DNA from: an uncultured Bacteroidaceae bacterium
Lineage (GTDB): Bacteria; Bacteroidota; Bacteroidia; Bacteroidales; Bacteroidaceae
Assembly (NCBI GenBank): GCA_905234555.1
Contig: CAJOHO010000024.1
Location: 1 to 50,835, forward strand
Direction of reading: 5' to 3'
DNA: 50,835 nucleotides
The notes under the pieces were generated by a model. The model did no database searches. It was not told the origin of the DNA and saw only the letters and a list, made by a program, of their open reading frames with translations. The translations under genes and the position numbers were made by a program. Position 1 is the first letter of the stretch. Each line of letters starts with the position of its first letter. Of the stretch, positions 9,177 through 17,743 are shown piece after piece.

Positions 9177-11101
9177 TGGCAGAACCCAAGATCCTTGACA
9201 ACAGGAAGTACGTGATTGGCGGTATTGCCCTGGTGATTGTCGTCAGCTACATCATTCGTCTGGTTTTCCTACAGCTCATTACGTCGGATTACCAGACGAG
9301 TGCTGAATCCAACGCCTTCTACAACAACATCATCTATCCCTCACGAGGGGTTATCTATGACCGAAACGGAGAGCTGTTGGTCTATAACCAGCCTGCCTAC
9401 GACATCATGGTGGTGATGCGCGAAGTGAAGGACCTGGACACCTTGGATTTCTGCAACACGCTCCATATCACACGTGAACGTTTCGACCAGCGTATGGCGG
9501 AAATCAAGGATGTCAACAAAAACCCAGGCTATTCCAGCTATACCCAGCAGCTATTTACCGGACAGGTGCCGCCGGAGGAGTACTCCACAATTCAGGAGAA
9601 GATGTTCCGCTTCAACGGCTTCTACATTCGCGAACGCACCATCCGCCAATACAAATATCCCTACTTGGCACATGTGTTGGGAGATGTGGGTGAAGTGTCG
9701 CAGGATATTGTGGACAACGACCCTTATTACCAGCCAGGCGACCATATCGGGACGATGGGTGTGGAACGCAGCCACGAGGAAGAACTGCGTGGGGTGAAAG
9801 GAATTCAGGTGTTGCTGAGAGATGCCCGCGGACGTATTCAGGGACATTACAAGAACGGACAATTGGACCGTAAGCCTGTACCAGGTAAAGACCTGACGCT
9901 GAGCATAGATGTGAAACTTCAGGCGCTTGGCGAACGATTGATGGAAGGGAAGCTGGGTGCTATCGTTGCCATCCAACCCAAGACTGGTGAAATTCTATGT
10001 CTGGTTTCGTCGCCCACCTACGATCCTCGTCGTTTGGAAACGAAGGAGAAGCGTGCCGAACTCTACAACGAACTACGGGAAGACCCCTTGAAGCCGCAGC
10101 TTAATCGTGCCATTCTGGGTACTTATCCGCCAGGATCCACCTTTAAGACTTCGCAAGCTCTGACTTTTCTGCAAGAAGGAATCATCGACCCTCACCACAC
10201 GCTCTATTCCTGTTCTCGCGGATTCCACTACAAAGGAATGAAGGTGGGTTGCCACGGACACGGTTCACCCCTGCCTCTCATTCCTGCCATCGCCACTTCG
10301 TGTAACGGTTATTTCTGCTGGGGACTTTACCACATGCTGAGCAACCGCACACGCTACGACAGTCAGCACACGGCGATGACCACCTGGAAAGACTATATGG
10401 TGTCGATGGGATTTGGCTACAAACTGGGCATAGACCTGCCTGGCGAAGCACGAGGAATGATACCGAATGCCGACTACTACGACAGCCGTTTCAAGCAACA
10501 ATGGAACCCGTTAAGCGTGATTTCCATCGCCATCGGACAGGGAGAAGTGCTGCTCACCCCTCTGCAGATTGCCAATCTGGGTGCCACCATCGCCAACCGA
10601 GGTTATTACATCACGCCTCACGTCGTTCGTGAGATCAAGAACGGGCAGGTGGCAGACAGCCTGAAGGTTCGTCACTACACCAAAGTGGATTCCACTTATT
10701 ACAACTATGTGGTGCAAGGAATGCGAAATGCTGTCACAGGCGGAACCTGCCGAGGTGCCAACACCAGCCTGTACGAAGTATGCGGAAAGACCGGTACCGC
10801 CCAGAACCCACATGGTCAGGACCACTCTGCCTTCATGGGCTTTGCGCCGATGAACAATCCTGAGATTGCCATTTGTGTGTATGTGGAGAACGGACACTTC
10901 GGTGCTACCTACGGCGTTCCAATTGGTGCCCTGATGATGGAGCAATATCTCACAGGAGAGCTGTCGCCTGCCAGCGAAGCTAAAGCAACCGCCTTCCAGA
11001 ACCGCCACATCAACTATGATTCACGAGCGGAGAAGGAACGGAAAAGAGAAAAAGCCCCCTCCAACTCCCCCAAGGGGGAGAGAGTGAAGGGTGGAGCGTG
11101 A
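9176..11101 (+). CDS. mrdA: Penicillin-binding protein 2, elongation transpeptidase
   Basis: The 641-residue class B PBP crosslinks peptidoglycan during cell elongation together with RodA. It has an N-terminal membrane segment (residues 12-35), a dimerisation/pedestal region and a transpeptidase domain with all three motifs: S321-T-F-K324, S375-C-N377 and K538-T-G-T. The start overlaps the mreD stop by one base. The last ~15 residues (KAPSNSPKGERVKGG) are not PBP sequence; they are a translated copy of the G/C-rich dispersed repeat at 11051-11100, so this gene has taken its stop codon from the repeat. Confidence 0.96.
   Translation: MAEPKILDNRKYVIGGIALVIVVSYIIRLVFLQLITSDYQTSAESNAFYNNIIYPSRGVIYDRNGELLVYNQPAYDIMVVMREVKDLDTLDFCNTLHITRERFDQRMAEIKDVNKNPGYSSYTQQLFTGQVPPEEYSTIQEKMFRFNGFYIRERTIRQYKYPYLAHVLGDVGEVSQDIVDNDPYYQPGDHIGTMGVERSHEEELRGVKGIQVLLRDARGRIQGHYKNGQLDRKPVPGKDLTLSIDVKLQALGERLMEGKLGAIVAIQPKTGEILCLVSSPTYDPRRLETKEKRAELYNELREDPLKPQLNRAILGTYPPGSTFKTSQALTFLQEGIIDPHHTLYSCSRGFHYKGMKVGCHGHGSPLPLIPAIATSCNGYFCWGLYHMLSNRTRYDSQHTAMTTWKDYMVSMGFGYKLGIDLPGEARGMIPNADYYDSRFKQQWNPLSVISIAIGQGEVLLTPLQIANLGATIANRGYYITPHVVREIKNGQVADSLKVRHYTKVDSTYYNYVVQGMRNAVTGGTCRGANTSLYEVCGKTGTAQNPHGQDHSAFMGFAPMNNPEIAICVYVENGHFGATYGVPIGALMMEQYLTGELSPASEAKATAFQNRHINYDSRAEKERKREKAPSNSPKGERVKGGA
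11051..11100. repeat. Dispersed GGGGGAG palindrome inside the mrdA 3' end
   Basis: The core CCCCCTCCAACTCCCCCAAG followed by GGGGGAG also occurs at 22531-22559 and, inverted, inside recO at 24122-24150. A GTGAAG/GGTGGAG/GTGAAG tail like that at 21541-21606 follows it. Here it supplies the last codons of mrdA. Confidence 0.8.
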
Positions 11102-11129
11102 AGCGTAAAGAGACTAAAGTGAAGTAATT

Positions 11130-12599
11130 ATGCAACAAACAGGAAATAATAAAGGAATATTTCTGTCGCTCGACTGGCTGACCATTTCCATGTACCTCGC
11201 CATGATTATCTGGGGATGGTTCTCGGTGTGTGGTGCCAGTTACGACTTTGCACATCCCGACGTGTTCAGCTTCAACAGCAATAGCGGCAAGCAGCTCGTC
11301 TGGATCGGCACCTCCATCCTGTTGGCAGCCTCACTCCTGTTTGTTGAGAAGAGTTTCTACGAGAAATCAGCCTATTTCGTCTATTTCATGATGATGATGT
11401 TGCTGATACTCACCTTGTTTATCGCTCAGGATACCAAAGGCTCCCGTTCGTGGATTGCTCTCGGTTCAACCATCAAGCTGCAACCAGCAGAGTTCACCAA
11501 ATTTGCCGTCGCCTTGACCTTGGGTGTTTTCATGAATAGGTACGGCTTCACCATGAAGCGCACCAAAGACTTCGTGCAACTCGTTGCCATCATCCTTCTG
11601 CCTATGCTCATCATCGTCATGCAGAAAGAGACGGGTTCGGCGTTGGTCTATCTGGCTTTCTTCCTGGTGCTCTATCGCGAAGGAATGACTGGTTCCCTGT
11701 TGTTTACGGCATTTGCCTGTGTCGTCTATTTCGTGGTGGGCATCCGCTATGGCGACGACTGGATGGCGTATATGCCTGTCAGCATCGGAGAGTTTGCCGT
11801 TCTGCTGTTGGCTCAGTTCTTCGTCACAGGAATGACTTGGGTGTTCTGTAAGAATGCCCTTGCCTTGCGCATCATGCTCTACGGAGGCGTGGGAGCCACC
11901 CTTCTCGCCATTCTTTTCTCAGCCTACGTCATTCCCTTCGACGTCTGCTGGGTGCTCTTAGGTATCTGTATCCTCCAAATCATCTATCTCGTTATTCTCG
12001 CTATCTACCATCGCCTCTACCGCTACCTGCTGATTGCAGGCTTTGCCATTCTCAGCACGTCGTTCTTCTACCTTGCCGACACGATGCTCGAACACCTCGA
12101 CGACCACCAGCGCATCCGTATCGAAGTGCTGTTAGGAAAGAAAGAAGATGTTCGTGGAGCCGGTTACAACGTGAACCAGGCAAAAATCGCCATCGGTTCG
12201 GGCGGAGCCACAGGAAAGGGATTTCTCAACGGAACCCAGACCAAACTGAAATATGTGCCTGAACAGGATACCGACTTCATCTTCTGCACCATCGGCGAAG
12301 AGGAAGGTTTTATGGGTTCGGCAGGTGTGTTGCTGGTCTATCTGATGTTTATCTGGAGGCTGATTGTGCTGGCAGAACGCCAACCCGACACGTTGGGAAG
12401 AGTCTATGGATATAGCGTCTGTTGCATTTTTCTCTTCCACCTATTTATTAATGTGGGAATGGTGCTGGGTCTGACGCCCGTCATCGGCATTCCTCTGCCT
12501 TTCTTCTCGTATGGCGGTTCCTCCCTTTGGGGATTCACCCTCCTGCTTTTCATCTTCCTGCGAATGGATGCCGAACGCAACTTCAAGAAAAATAATTAA
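11130..12599 (+). CDS. rodA: RodA, SEDS-family peptidoglycan glycosyltransferase
   Basis: The 489-residue polytopic membrane protein of the RodA/FtsW/SpoVE family polymerises lipid II glycan chains with PBP2. SEDS landmarks are present: GSRSWIALG and LQPAEFTKFA in the first half, and GSGGATGKGFLNGTQTKLKYVPEQDTDFIF (split by me as GSGGATGKG and PEQDTDFIF) followed by GIPLPFFSYGGSS near the C-terminus. It is longer than the E. coli protein because of extra membrane segments in the middle, where four or five hydrophobic stretches separate the two conserved halves. It starts 28 bases after mrdA and ends the operon. Confidence 0.95.
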   Translation: MQQTGNNKGIFLSLDWLTISMYLAMIIWGWFSVCGASYDFAHPDVFSFNSNSGKQLVWIGTSILLAASLLFVEKSFYEKSAYFVYFMMMMLLILTLFIAQDTKGSRSWIALGSTIKLQPAEFTKFAVALTLGVFMNRYGFTMKRTKDFVQLVAIILLPMLIIVMQKETGSALVYLAFFLVLYREGMTGSLLFTAFACVVYFVVGIRYGDDWMAYMPVSIGEFAVLLLAQFFVTGMTWVFCKNALALRIMLYGGVGATLLAILFSAYVIPFDVCWVLLGICILQIIYLVILAIYHRLYRYLLIAGFAILSTSFFYLADTMLEHLDDHQRIRIEVLLGKKEDVRGAGYNVNQAKIAIGSGGATGKGFLNGTQTKLKYVPEQDTDFIFCTIGEEEGFMGSAGVLLVYLMFIWRLIVLAERQPDTLGRVYGYSVCCIFLFHLFINVGMVLGLTPVIGIPLPFFSYGGSSLWGFTLLLFIFLRMDAERNFKKNN

Positions 12600-12635
12600 G
12601 GCAGATCCTCAACAGAATTTTCAGGACCTGCCTTA
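12597..12635. terminator. Hairpin between convergent rodA and envC-like genes
   Basis: TAAGGCAG...CTGCCTTA with inner ATCCT/AGGAC pairing forms a hairpin overlapping the rodA stop codon. It lies between convergent genes and can serve both directions. Confidence 0.65.
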
Positions 12636-12658
12636 AAGCTTGTCTCATAGCTAAAAGC

Positions 12659-14158
12659 TTATCTCCCCAACCATTGTTCTGGGTTGAGGCGAGAGGAGAG
12701 GTTGCGTAGCTGGAAGTGAAGGATGTAGTTGCCGTTATCGTCGCGGGCGACGGTTCCAAGGGTTTGGCGAGTGGAGACCGTAGCTCCCTTGCGCACGCTT
12801 ACCGACTGGAGTCCGCTATAGACGGAGATGTAGTTGCCGTGACGAATCATCACGATGTTCGTGCCGCCATACTGGAATACAGACGAAACCGAACCGTTGA
12901 AAACCGCACGTGCCGAAGCTCCTTGCTGACAACGGATGTCAATACCTTTGTTGTCAAGTGTTACGTTCGACAGACCATTCACCTTGTATTGTCCGTAATG
13001 ACCCACAATCGTGTAACTTCCCGTTACAGGCATCGGCAGTTTGCCCTTATTGGCGGTAAAGGAATTGGAGAGTTTTGTGTCGGCATCGTCTGCGTCCTTC
13101 CATTCAGGTTCCTTGGCAGCAGGTGTAGCTGCGGGTTTCGCAGGAGTTGATGGAGCAGGCTTAGCGGCAGGAGCTGGTGCTGCACCAGGATTTGTTTTCT
13201 TGTTGGCTTCAGCCAAGCGTTTCTTCTCAGCCTCCGCCTTACGTTTGGCTTCTTCTGCCTTTCGTTTGGCTTCAGCTTCTTTCCGCTTGCGTTCTGCCTC
13301 AGCCTTTCGTCTTGCCTCGGCTGCGATTTCTTCCTGGATGATACGGTCGATTTCGGCATTCAGGGCAGCTTCACGCTTCCGGTATTCCTGCACCTGCTTC
13401 TGAACGGTCGCTAAGTTCTGGTTCAGGTATTTCACCTTCTCCTGCTGACTGGTTTTCTGCTGTTCCAACAGCTGTTGCTGATGCTGGAGTTGGGAGCGTT
13501 GGCTTTCCATTGTGCTTTTCGTCTGCGAAACCTGTTCCTGCATCTCCCTTACTTCCTGTTGCTTCTGCTTGATGAGCGCACCTTGCGTCTGTTGATAAGA
13601 AGAATAGCTGCGGACGTAATGGGCACGTCGTACCGTCTGTTCCAACGTGGGAGCCGAGAAGATATAAATCATTTTCTGACGGTTGGTAGGGTGACGTTGC
13701 ATATAGCGCAAAGCCCGATTGTAGTTCGATTGTCTGTGGTTCAACTCCGTACGGAGCGAATCGAGGGAATTGCTCAGCACGTTCAGCCGCACGTTGAGCT
13801 GTACCAAATGGGTATTGAGCGTGTCGATTCCTTGCTGACGGGCTGCGATATCGTGGTTCAGCACAACGACCGAATCCAACGTGTTACGAATCGAACGGTT
13901 CAGCTTATCAGCCTGTTGCTGCGAAGCGATACGTTTCTGCTGGGTGGCAGCCCGTTCGTTCTGCAACTGGCTTTTCTTGTCCACAGGCTTGGCTTTCTGC
14001 TTCGTCGTGGACTTCTGCTGTTGTTTTTTAGCTGGTTTCTTGGTGGTTTGGGTCGTCTTGGATTTAGATGCAGCACGTGTCTGCTTTGGCTTTTGAGACC
14101 AAAGCGGAACGGCAACCAACGCCACCAACAATAATATGAAGAACCGTCGATAATTCAT
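12659..14158 (-). CDS. EnvC-like murein hydrolase activator (degenerate LytM/M23 domain)
   Basis: The protein has about 499 residues. I start at MNYRRFFILLLVALVAVPLW, a signal peptide; an ATG seven codons upstream lies in a low-complexity repeat. A long coiled coil (residues ~40-290) ends in an Ala/Lys/Glu-rich stretch and a Pro/Ala linker. The C-terminal LytM fold keeps the end NPEQWLGR seen in EnvC. The metal-site residues of active M23 peptidases are replaced (NKGIDI where an HxGxD-type site is expected, HFQLR instead of HxH), so it should activate an amidase rather than cut peptidoglycan itself. It is the last gene of the dut-TPR-DUF4292 cluster. Confidence 0.85.
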   Translation of the reverse strand: MNYRRFFILLLVALVAVPLWSQKPKQTRAASKSKTTQTTKKPAKKQQQKSTTKQKAKPVDKKSQLQNERAATQQKRIASQQQADKLNRSIRNTLDSVVVLNHDIAARQQGIDTLNTHLVQLNVRLNVLSNSLDSLRTELNHRQSNYNRALRYMQRHPTNRQKMIYIFSAPTLEQTVRRAHYVRSYSSYQQTQGALIKQKQQEVREMQEQVSQTKSTMESQRSQLQHQQQLLEQQKTSQQEKVKYLNQNLATVQKQVQEYRKREAALNAEIDRIIQEEIAAEARRKAEAERKRKEAEAKRKAEEAKRKAEAEKKRLAEANKKTNPGAAPAPAAKPAPSTPAKPAATPAAKEPEWKDADDADTKLSNSFTANKGKLPMPVTGSYTIVGHYGQYKVNGLSNVTLDNKGIDIRCQQGASARAVFNGSVSSVFQYGGTNIVMIRHGNYISVYSGLQSVSVRKGATVSTRQTLGTVARDDNGNYILHFQLRNLSSRLNPEQWLGR

Positions 14159-14229
14159 AATTGATAATTCATAATGCATAATTAGCCCATCAAGCCCATT
14201 AAACCTATTCAGCCCATCAGACCCATCAA
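14159..14229. repeat. Low-complexity repeats: ATTCATAATTGATA units and CCCATCA units
   Basis: AATTCATAATTGATAATTC-like units merge into a tract of AGCCCATCAGACCCATCA-like units, filling the gap between the DUF4292 stop and the EnvC-like start. Similar CCCATCA tracts lie at 17020-17045 and 17697-17738. Confidence 0.7.
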
Positions 14230-14230
14230 A

Positions 14231-15079
14231 TCACCTTACCAGCGAATTAAAAATCTTCTCTGGGTCGGCTTTCTTGTATTTGGAAGGGATGGGCGTACGG
14301 GCATTCCAGTCCGAGTTGTTATGGAGCGAACTCAGGGAGAAATGGAGGGAAGCCTGCCGTTGTCCCATCACAAACGACATCGTCATTTCGCGAGGGAAGG
14401 ACGAATGTTCAAACTTGCCGAACTTGGCGTAGTCAAATGCAAACTGAGCCGAGTCGTCACGATTGCTGCTGATGGCAGTCCGTTGGAGTGTCCCGTTGGG
14501 AGCCAGCGTCTGGAACATATAGTTGAGCAGCTTGTCTTGATAGGTCATCAGGACCGTACCTTTGTTCTTAGGCGTATTTCCTTCGTTGTTGGTAAAGGTG
14601 AAGTGGGAAGCATCGACAGTCGGTTGACCAGGTTCGAACACCTGGTTCCAGAAGAGTGCCTGGAGCGTGAAGAAATCGATGTTGGCACGTTTCAGAAACG
14701 ACACCTCGTCGTAGGGTACATCGATATATTGCTTGTTGAAGCGGTCGATTATCAGCACGTGGAGACGTGTGAATTCCATACGTCCGATTTCAGCAATTCC
14801 CAAGAGCGGATCCACCAGCGAGAGCTGGATGACGTCGTTCTTCTTCATGCGGAGCATACCGCTGGTGCTGATGGATTTCTCGCCCATCTGGATGGTCACC
14901 TTCACTTTGGCGGTCAGGTTCTGCTCAGGCGTCTGTTTCGCCTCTATGACCTGAACGTACGACTCAGGTGCAAACGGCCCTTTCCCCAGCCCATTGTCCG
15001 TAAACGGCTTGTGTGAGCCGCAGCCCACCAATAATACCGCACAAATACCTATGATAAGTTTTCTTACTTTATGATTCAT
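14231..15079 (-). CDS. DUF4292-type lipoprotein
   Basis: The 282-residue protein begins with a lipoprotein signal (KLIIGICAVLLVGCGS, lipidated Cys20). The body alternates polar beta-strand-like segments (VKVTIQMGEKSIS, GMLRMKKNDVIQLSLVDPL, IEMT-like) in the pattern of DUF4292 proteins, which are thought to have a LolA/LolB-like fold. In Bacteroidota this family is often found between a TPR protein and an EnvC/M23 protein next to dut, exactly as here. A role in outer-membrane lipid or lipoprotein handling is inference from the fold. Confidence 0.75.
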   Translation of the reverse strand: MNHKVRKLIIGICAVLLVGCGSHKPFTDNGLGKGPFAPESYVQVIEAKQTPEQNLTAKVKVTIQMGEKSISTSGMLRMKKNDVIQLSLVDPLLGIAEIGRMEFTRLHVLIIDRFNKQYIDVPYDEVSFLKRANIDFFTLQALFWNQVFEPGQPTVDASHFTFTNNEGNTPKNKGTVLMTYQDKLLNYMFQTLAPNGTLQRTAISSNRDDSAQFAFDYAKFGKFEHSSFPREMTMSFVMGQRQASLHFSLSSLHNNSDWNARTPIPSKYKKADPEKIFNSLVR

Positions 15080-15133
15080 CTTACTTTATAATTCATAAAC
15101 TTCTGAGAGTTTTGAGTCCGCATGGCAGCTATT

Positions 15134-15225
15134 TACTCCCCTCCCTCCACGGGAGGGGTTTCTGTCCCCCGATAACGGGGGAACCGAAGGGGGTGTAAAG
15201 ACCATTGAAGGGGGTGGGTCCGCTT
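15134..15225. repeat. Dispersed G/C-rich palindromic repeat, copy B
   Basis: An inverted copy of the element at 6558, containing GGGGTTTCTGTCCCCCGATA, ACGGGGGAACCGAAGGGGGT and GTAAAGACCATTGAA. It abuts the stop codon of the TPR gene. Confidence 0.85.
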
Positions 15226-17010
15226 TTATTCTGGCCTCCGATAAACAGGCAGCTTTTCCTCCTTATATTTTCCTTTCTTGATTTTCTCGTCAATCGTGGC
15301 GGAGACGTCGGCTTTTAGCGCTTTGGCTTTCTGCCAGAACTCCATCGCCTTTGCCTTCTCTCCGCATTTCGAATAGATGTCGCCAGCGTGTTCCACCAGA
15401 CTGGCATCGTCTGCCTTGATGTCGTCGCCCAAGAGCGTCATCACGCTGTCAATCACCACCTTGGCTTCCTTGTAACGCTTCTGCTGGAAGAGAACCCAGG
15501 CGTAGGTGTCGAGGTACGTAGGATTCGAACCTTCCTTCTGCAAAGCCTTCTTCGACATCTCCTCAGCCCTTTGCAGGTCTTGCTTGCGGAGGGAGAGATA
15601 GTAGGCATAGTTGTTCAGCACCAGGGCGTCGTCAGGTCGGTAGAGCAGGCAGGAGTCATAGCTCAGGAACGCTCTGTCGTCGTTTCCAGCCGAATGGAAG
15701 AGGTCGCCGCTGATGGCATACATATTGGTCAGCAGCTGCAGGTTGCTCTTGTCGTCCATCTTCGCAATTCCCTTCTGGATGGCTTTGAGTGCCGCACTCC
15801 GTTGGTTCTGCTGGAAAAGGGCGATACCCAGATAATAGTAGTAGATGGGTTCCGACGAACCGTAATCCACAGCCGTCTTGCAAAGGCGCACGATGCCGGC
15901 TGTGTCGTTCTCCTGAATGGCATAGGAAAGGAGTTCCTGACGAGCTGCGTCGGTCTCAGGATCGAGACTCAACACCTGGTGGAGCACAGGCTTTACCTGC
16001 TCACGGGGTGCCTGAACCGAAATCATATATCTCGCACTCAGCTCAGCCAACCGTCCGTCGGTCTGCGGATAGCTCAGCTGCCTGCGTAGCAGACTCATCA
16101 CCTGAGCCGTATCGGTCTTCTCCTGCAGATGCTCATAGACGATTCCCTGCATGATGCGCAGACGCGTGTCGCTATCGAGGTTCTCGTTGGTGGTCAGTCG
16201 CAGGAGCGTTTCCTGACAGAGGGAATCTTCCTTCTGAGCTGAATAGTAGTTCGCCAGCGAGAGCAGCACGTTCACGTTGTCCGGCTCTTCCTGTTCCAGC
16301 TGGCTATATACTTTGTAGGCTTCAGCCGGTTGATCGTTGTCCAAGTAATAGTCGCCCACCAGCACGCGGTAACGGATGTCGTTCGGGTATTCGTCGGCCA
16401 GCATTCTCATTTCTGCCAACGCCCGTTTCTCGTCCTTCATGGCGGAGTAGATGCGTACTTTCTGCATCGACAGCTGTTCGCTTTTGCCTTCCAGTAGCTC
16501 TATGCGGTCGAGCGTCTTCACCACCTGCTCATAGTCCTGACGCTTGGTGTACATCTCCATCAGCATCATCAGCACCTCACTCTTGCGGGGATAGCGCTTC
16601 GCCATCGCCTCCAGCGTGCTGATGGCGTCGTCGTTACGGTTCGTCCGCATATACAGCTGCACGAGCGACTGCTTCAGCCAGTAGTTGTCGGCATCCAACG
16701 CAGCAGCCTGTTCCATCGTCGCCACAGCCATGCTGTCGTTGTGCAGATAGAGCCAGTAGTTCGACAACTCGCTCAGCGCACCCACATGCTCAGGATGCAG
16801 CTCCAGCACATGCCGATACAGCTCAAAAGCAGCCGCATGATTGCCCTTCAGCTCCTCACACAGTCCTTGCAGGAAGCAAGCCTCAGCCTTCTCCCTGTTC
16901 GTCTGTGGTTCCACCGAAGAGGCTTGTCCTGAGCCTGTCGAAGGAATCTGCCCCTTCACACTCAGGCAAACCACCAGCAACAAAAATGTCAGTATCTGTC
17001 TATAATTCAT
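15226..17010 (-). CDS. Periplasmic TPR-repeat protein
   Basis: The 594-residue protein has a signal peptide (MNYRQILTFLLLVVCLSVKG) and then about a dozen tetratricopeptide repeats (for example GNHAAAFELYRHVLELHPEH, PAEAYKVYSQLEQEEPDN, RYKEAKVVIDSVMTLLGD), so it is a helical scaffold in the periplasm. It sits between dut and the DUF4292 lipoprotein in the order usual for Bacteroidota; the function is not known to me. Residues ~22-32 (PSTGSGQASS) come from a dispersed sequence motif, TGAGCCTGTCGAAG, also present at 40454-40467, which lies between the signal peptide and the first repeat. Confidence 0.85.
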   Translation of the reverse strand: MNYRQILTFLLLVVCLSVKGQIPSTGSGQASSVEPQTNREKAEACFLQGLCEELKGNHAAAFELYRHVLELHPEHVGALSELSNYWLYLHNDSMAVATMEQAAALDADNYWLKQSLVQLYMRTNRNDDAISTLEAMAKRYPRKSEVLMMLMEMYTKRQDYEQVVKTLDRIELLEGKSEQLSMQKVRIYSAMKDEKRALAEMRMLADEYPNDIRYRVLVGDYYLDNDQPAEAYKVYSQLEQEEPDNVNVLLSLANYYSAQKEDSLCQETLLRLTTNENLDSDTRLRIMQGIVYEHLQEKTDTAQVMSLLRRQLSYPQTDGRLAELSARYMISVQAPREQVKPVLHQVLSLDPETDAARQELLSYAIQENDTAGIVRLCKTAVDYGSSEPIYYYYLGIALFQQNQRSAALKAIQKGIAKMDDKSNLQLLTNMYAISGDLFHSAGNDDRAFLSYDSCLLYRPDDALVLNNYAYYLSLRKQDLQRAEEMSKKALQKEGSNPTYLDTYAWVLFQQKRYKEAKVVIDSVMTLLGDDIKADDASLVEHAGDIYSKCGEKAKAMEFWQKAKALKADVSATIDEKIKKGKYKEEKLPVYRRPE

Positions 17011-17019
17011 ATCATATTT

Positions 17020-17074
17020 AGCCCATTAGACCCATCAAGCCCATTCTTCCCCCCTTGGGGGGATAAGAGGGGGG
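17020..17074. repeat. CCCATTA/CCCATCA tract joined to G/C-rich palindrome
   Basis: A tract of AGCCCATTAGACCCATCA-type units joins a CCCCCCTTGGGGGG palindrome and runs to the dut stop codon. Both elements belong to families seen elsewhere in the window. Confidence 0.65.
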
Positions 17075-17506
17075 CTATACCCCCGTATGTCCGAATCCGC
17101 CTGCGCCACGTTCCGTTTCGTCCAGCACCTCCACAGGCAGCCAGTCAATCTGTTCGTGACGGGCAATCACCATCTGGGCAATCCGTTCGCCGTCGTTCAC
17201 CACAAACGGCTCAGCCGACAGGTTCACCAGCACCACACACACTTCGCCACGATAATCTGCGTCGATGGTTCCAGGCGTGTTGAGAACCGTCACACCCTTC
17301 TTGATGGCAAGTCCGCTACGAGGACGCACCTGAGCTTCGTAGCCAGGAGGAAGCGCCATGAACAGACCCGTCGGCACCAGACAACGATCCAGCGGTTCCA
17401 GCGTGATGGGGTTGTCGAGGTTCGCTCTCAGGTCCATACCAGCCGACTGCTTCGTCTCATACTGAGGTAAAGCATGATGCGACCGATTGATGATTTTTAC
17501 TTGCAT
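17075..17506 (-). CDS. dut: dUTP diphosphatase
   Basis: The 143-residue trimeric dUTPase hydrolyses dUTP to dUMP. All five family motifs are visible: [35 protein letters not shown] and the C-terminal [10 protein letters not shown] that closes the active site. It is probably the first gene of a four-gene minus-strand cluster (dut, TPR, DUF4292, EnvC-like), and is divergent from dgt, another nucleotide-pool enzyme. Confidence 0.97.
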   Translation of the reverse strand: MQVKIINRSHHALPQYETKQSAGMDLRANLDNPITLEPLDRCLVPTGLFMALPPGYEAQVRPRSGLAIKKGVTVLNTPGTIDADYRGEVCVVLVNLSAEPFVVNDGERIAQMVIARHEQIDWLPVEVLDETERGAGGFGHTGV

Positions 17507-17541
17507 AAATGGGTTCTATTTCATAGGGCCGTTTTCTCGCC

Positions 17542-17595
17542 ATGACAATGCTCAAACAAGTTTGGCATTGTTCATTTGGCTTAACAAAAACGTTC
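17542..17595. repeat. Dispersed repeat shared with 40.76-40.88 kb
   Basis: The first 22 bases (ATGACAATGCTCAAACAAGT plus TT) occur exactly, inverted, at 40863-40884. The rest (TTTGGCATTGTTCATTTGGC and onward to ACGTTC) matches the complement of 40759-40793 with about four mismatches. The 40.8 kb copy has about 70 extra bases between the two blocks. Confidence 0.8.
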
Positions 17596-17612
17596 TATTT
17601 CATTATTTTGTG

Positions 17613-17620
17613 CAAAGTTA
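17613..17620 (-). promoter_or_regulatory. -7 element for dut
   Basis: TAACTTTG followed by C on the minus strand, about 107 bases upstream of the dut start. The intervening leader carries the 17542-17595 repeat. Confidence 0.55.
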
Positions 17621-17664
17621 CGAATAATTCTTCATTCTTCATTCTTCATTCTTCATTTTTTCAC

Positions 17665-17672
17665 TATCTTTG
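17665..17672 (+). promoter_or_regulatory. -7 element for dgt
   Basis: TATCTTTG followed by C, 71 bases before the dgt start and directly after a TTCATTCTTCATTC tract (17625-17660). Confidence 0.6.
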
Positions 17673-17696
17673 CAAAAAATTAGGAGTAGAATTCAT

Positions 17697-17738
17697 CATT
17701 CAGCCCATCAGACCCATAAAACCCATCAGACCCATCTA
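17697..17738. repeat. CCCATCAGA tandem-like tract in the dgt leader
   Basis: Four imperfect units of the CAGCCCATCAGACCCATAAA type end six bases before the dgt start codon. They are expected to be transcribed as the dgt leader. Confidence 0.7.
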
Positions 17739-17743
17739 AAGAT

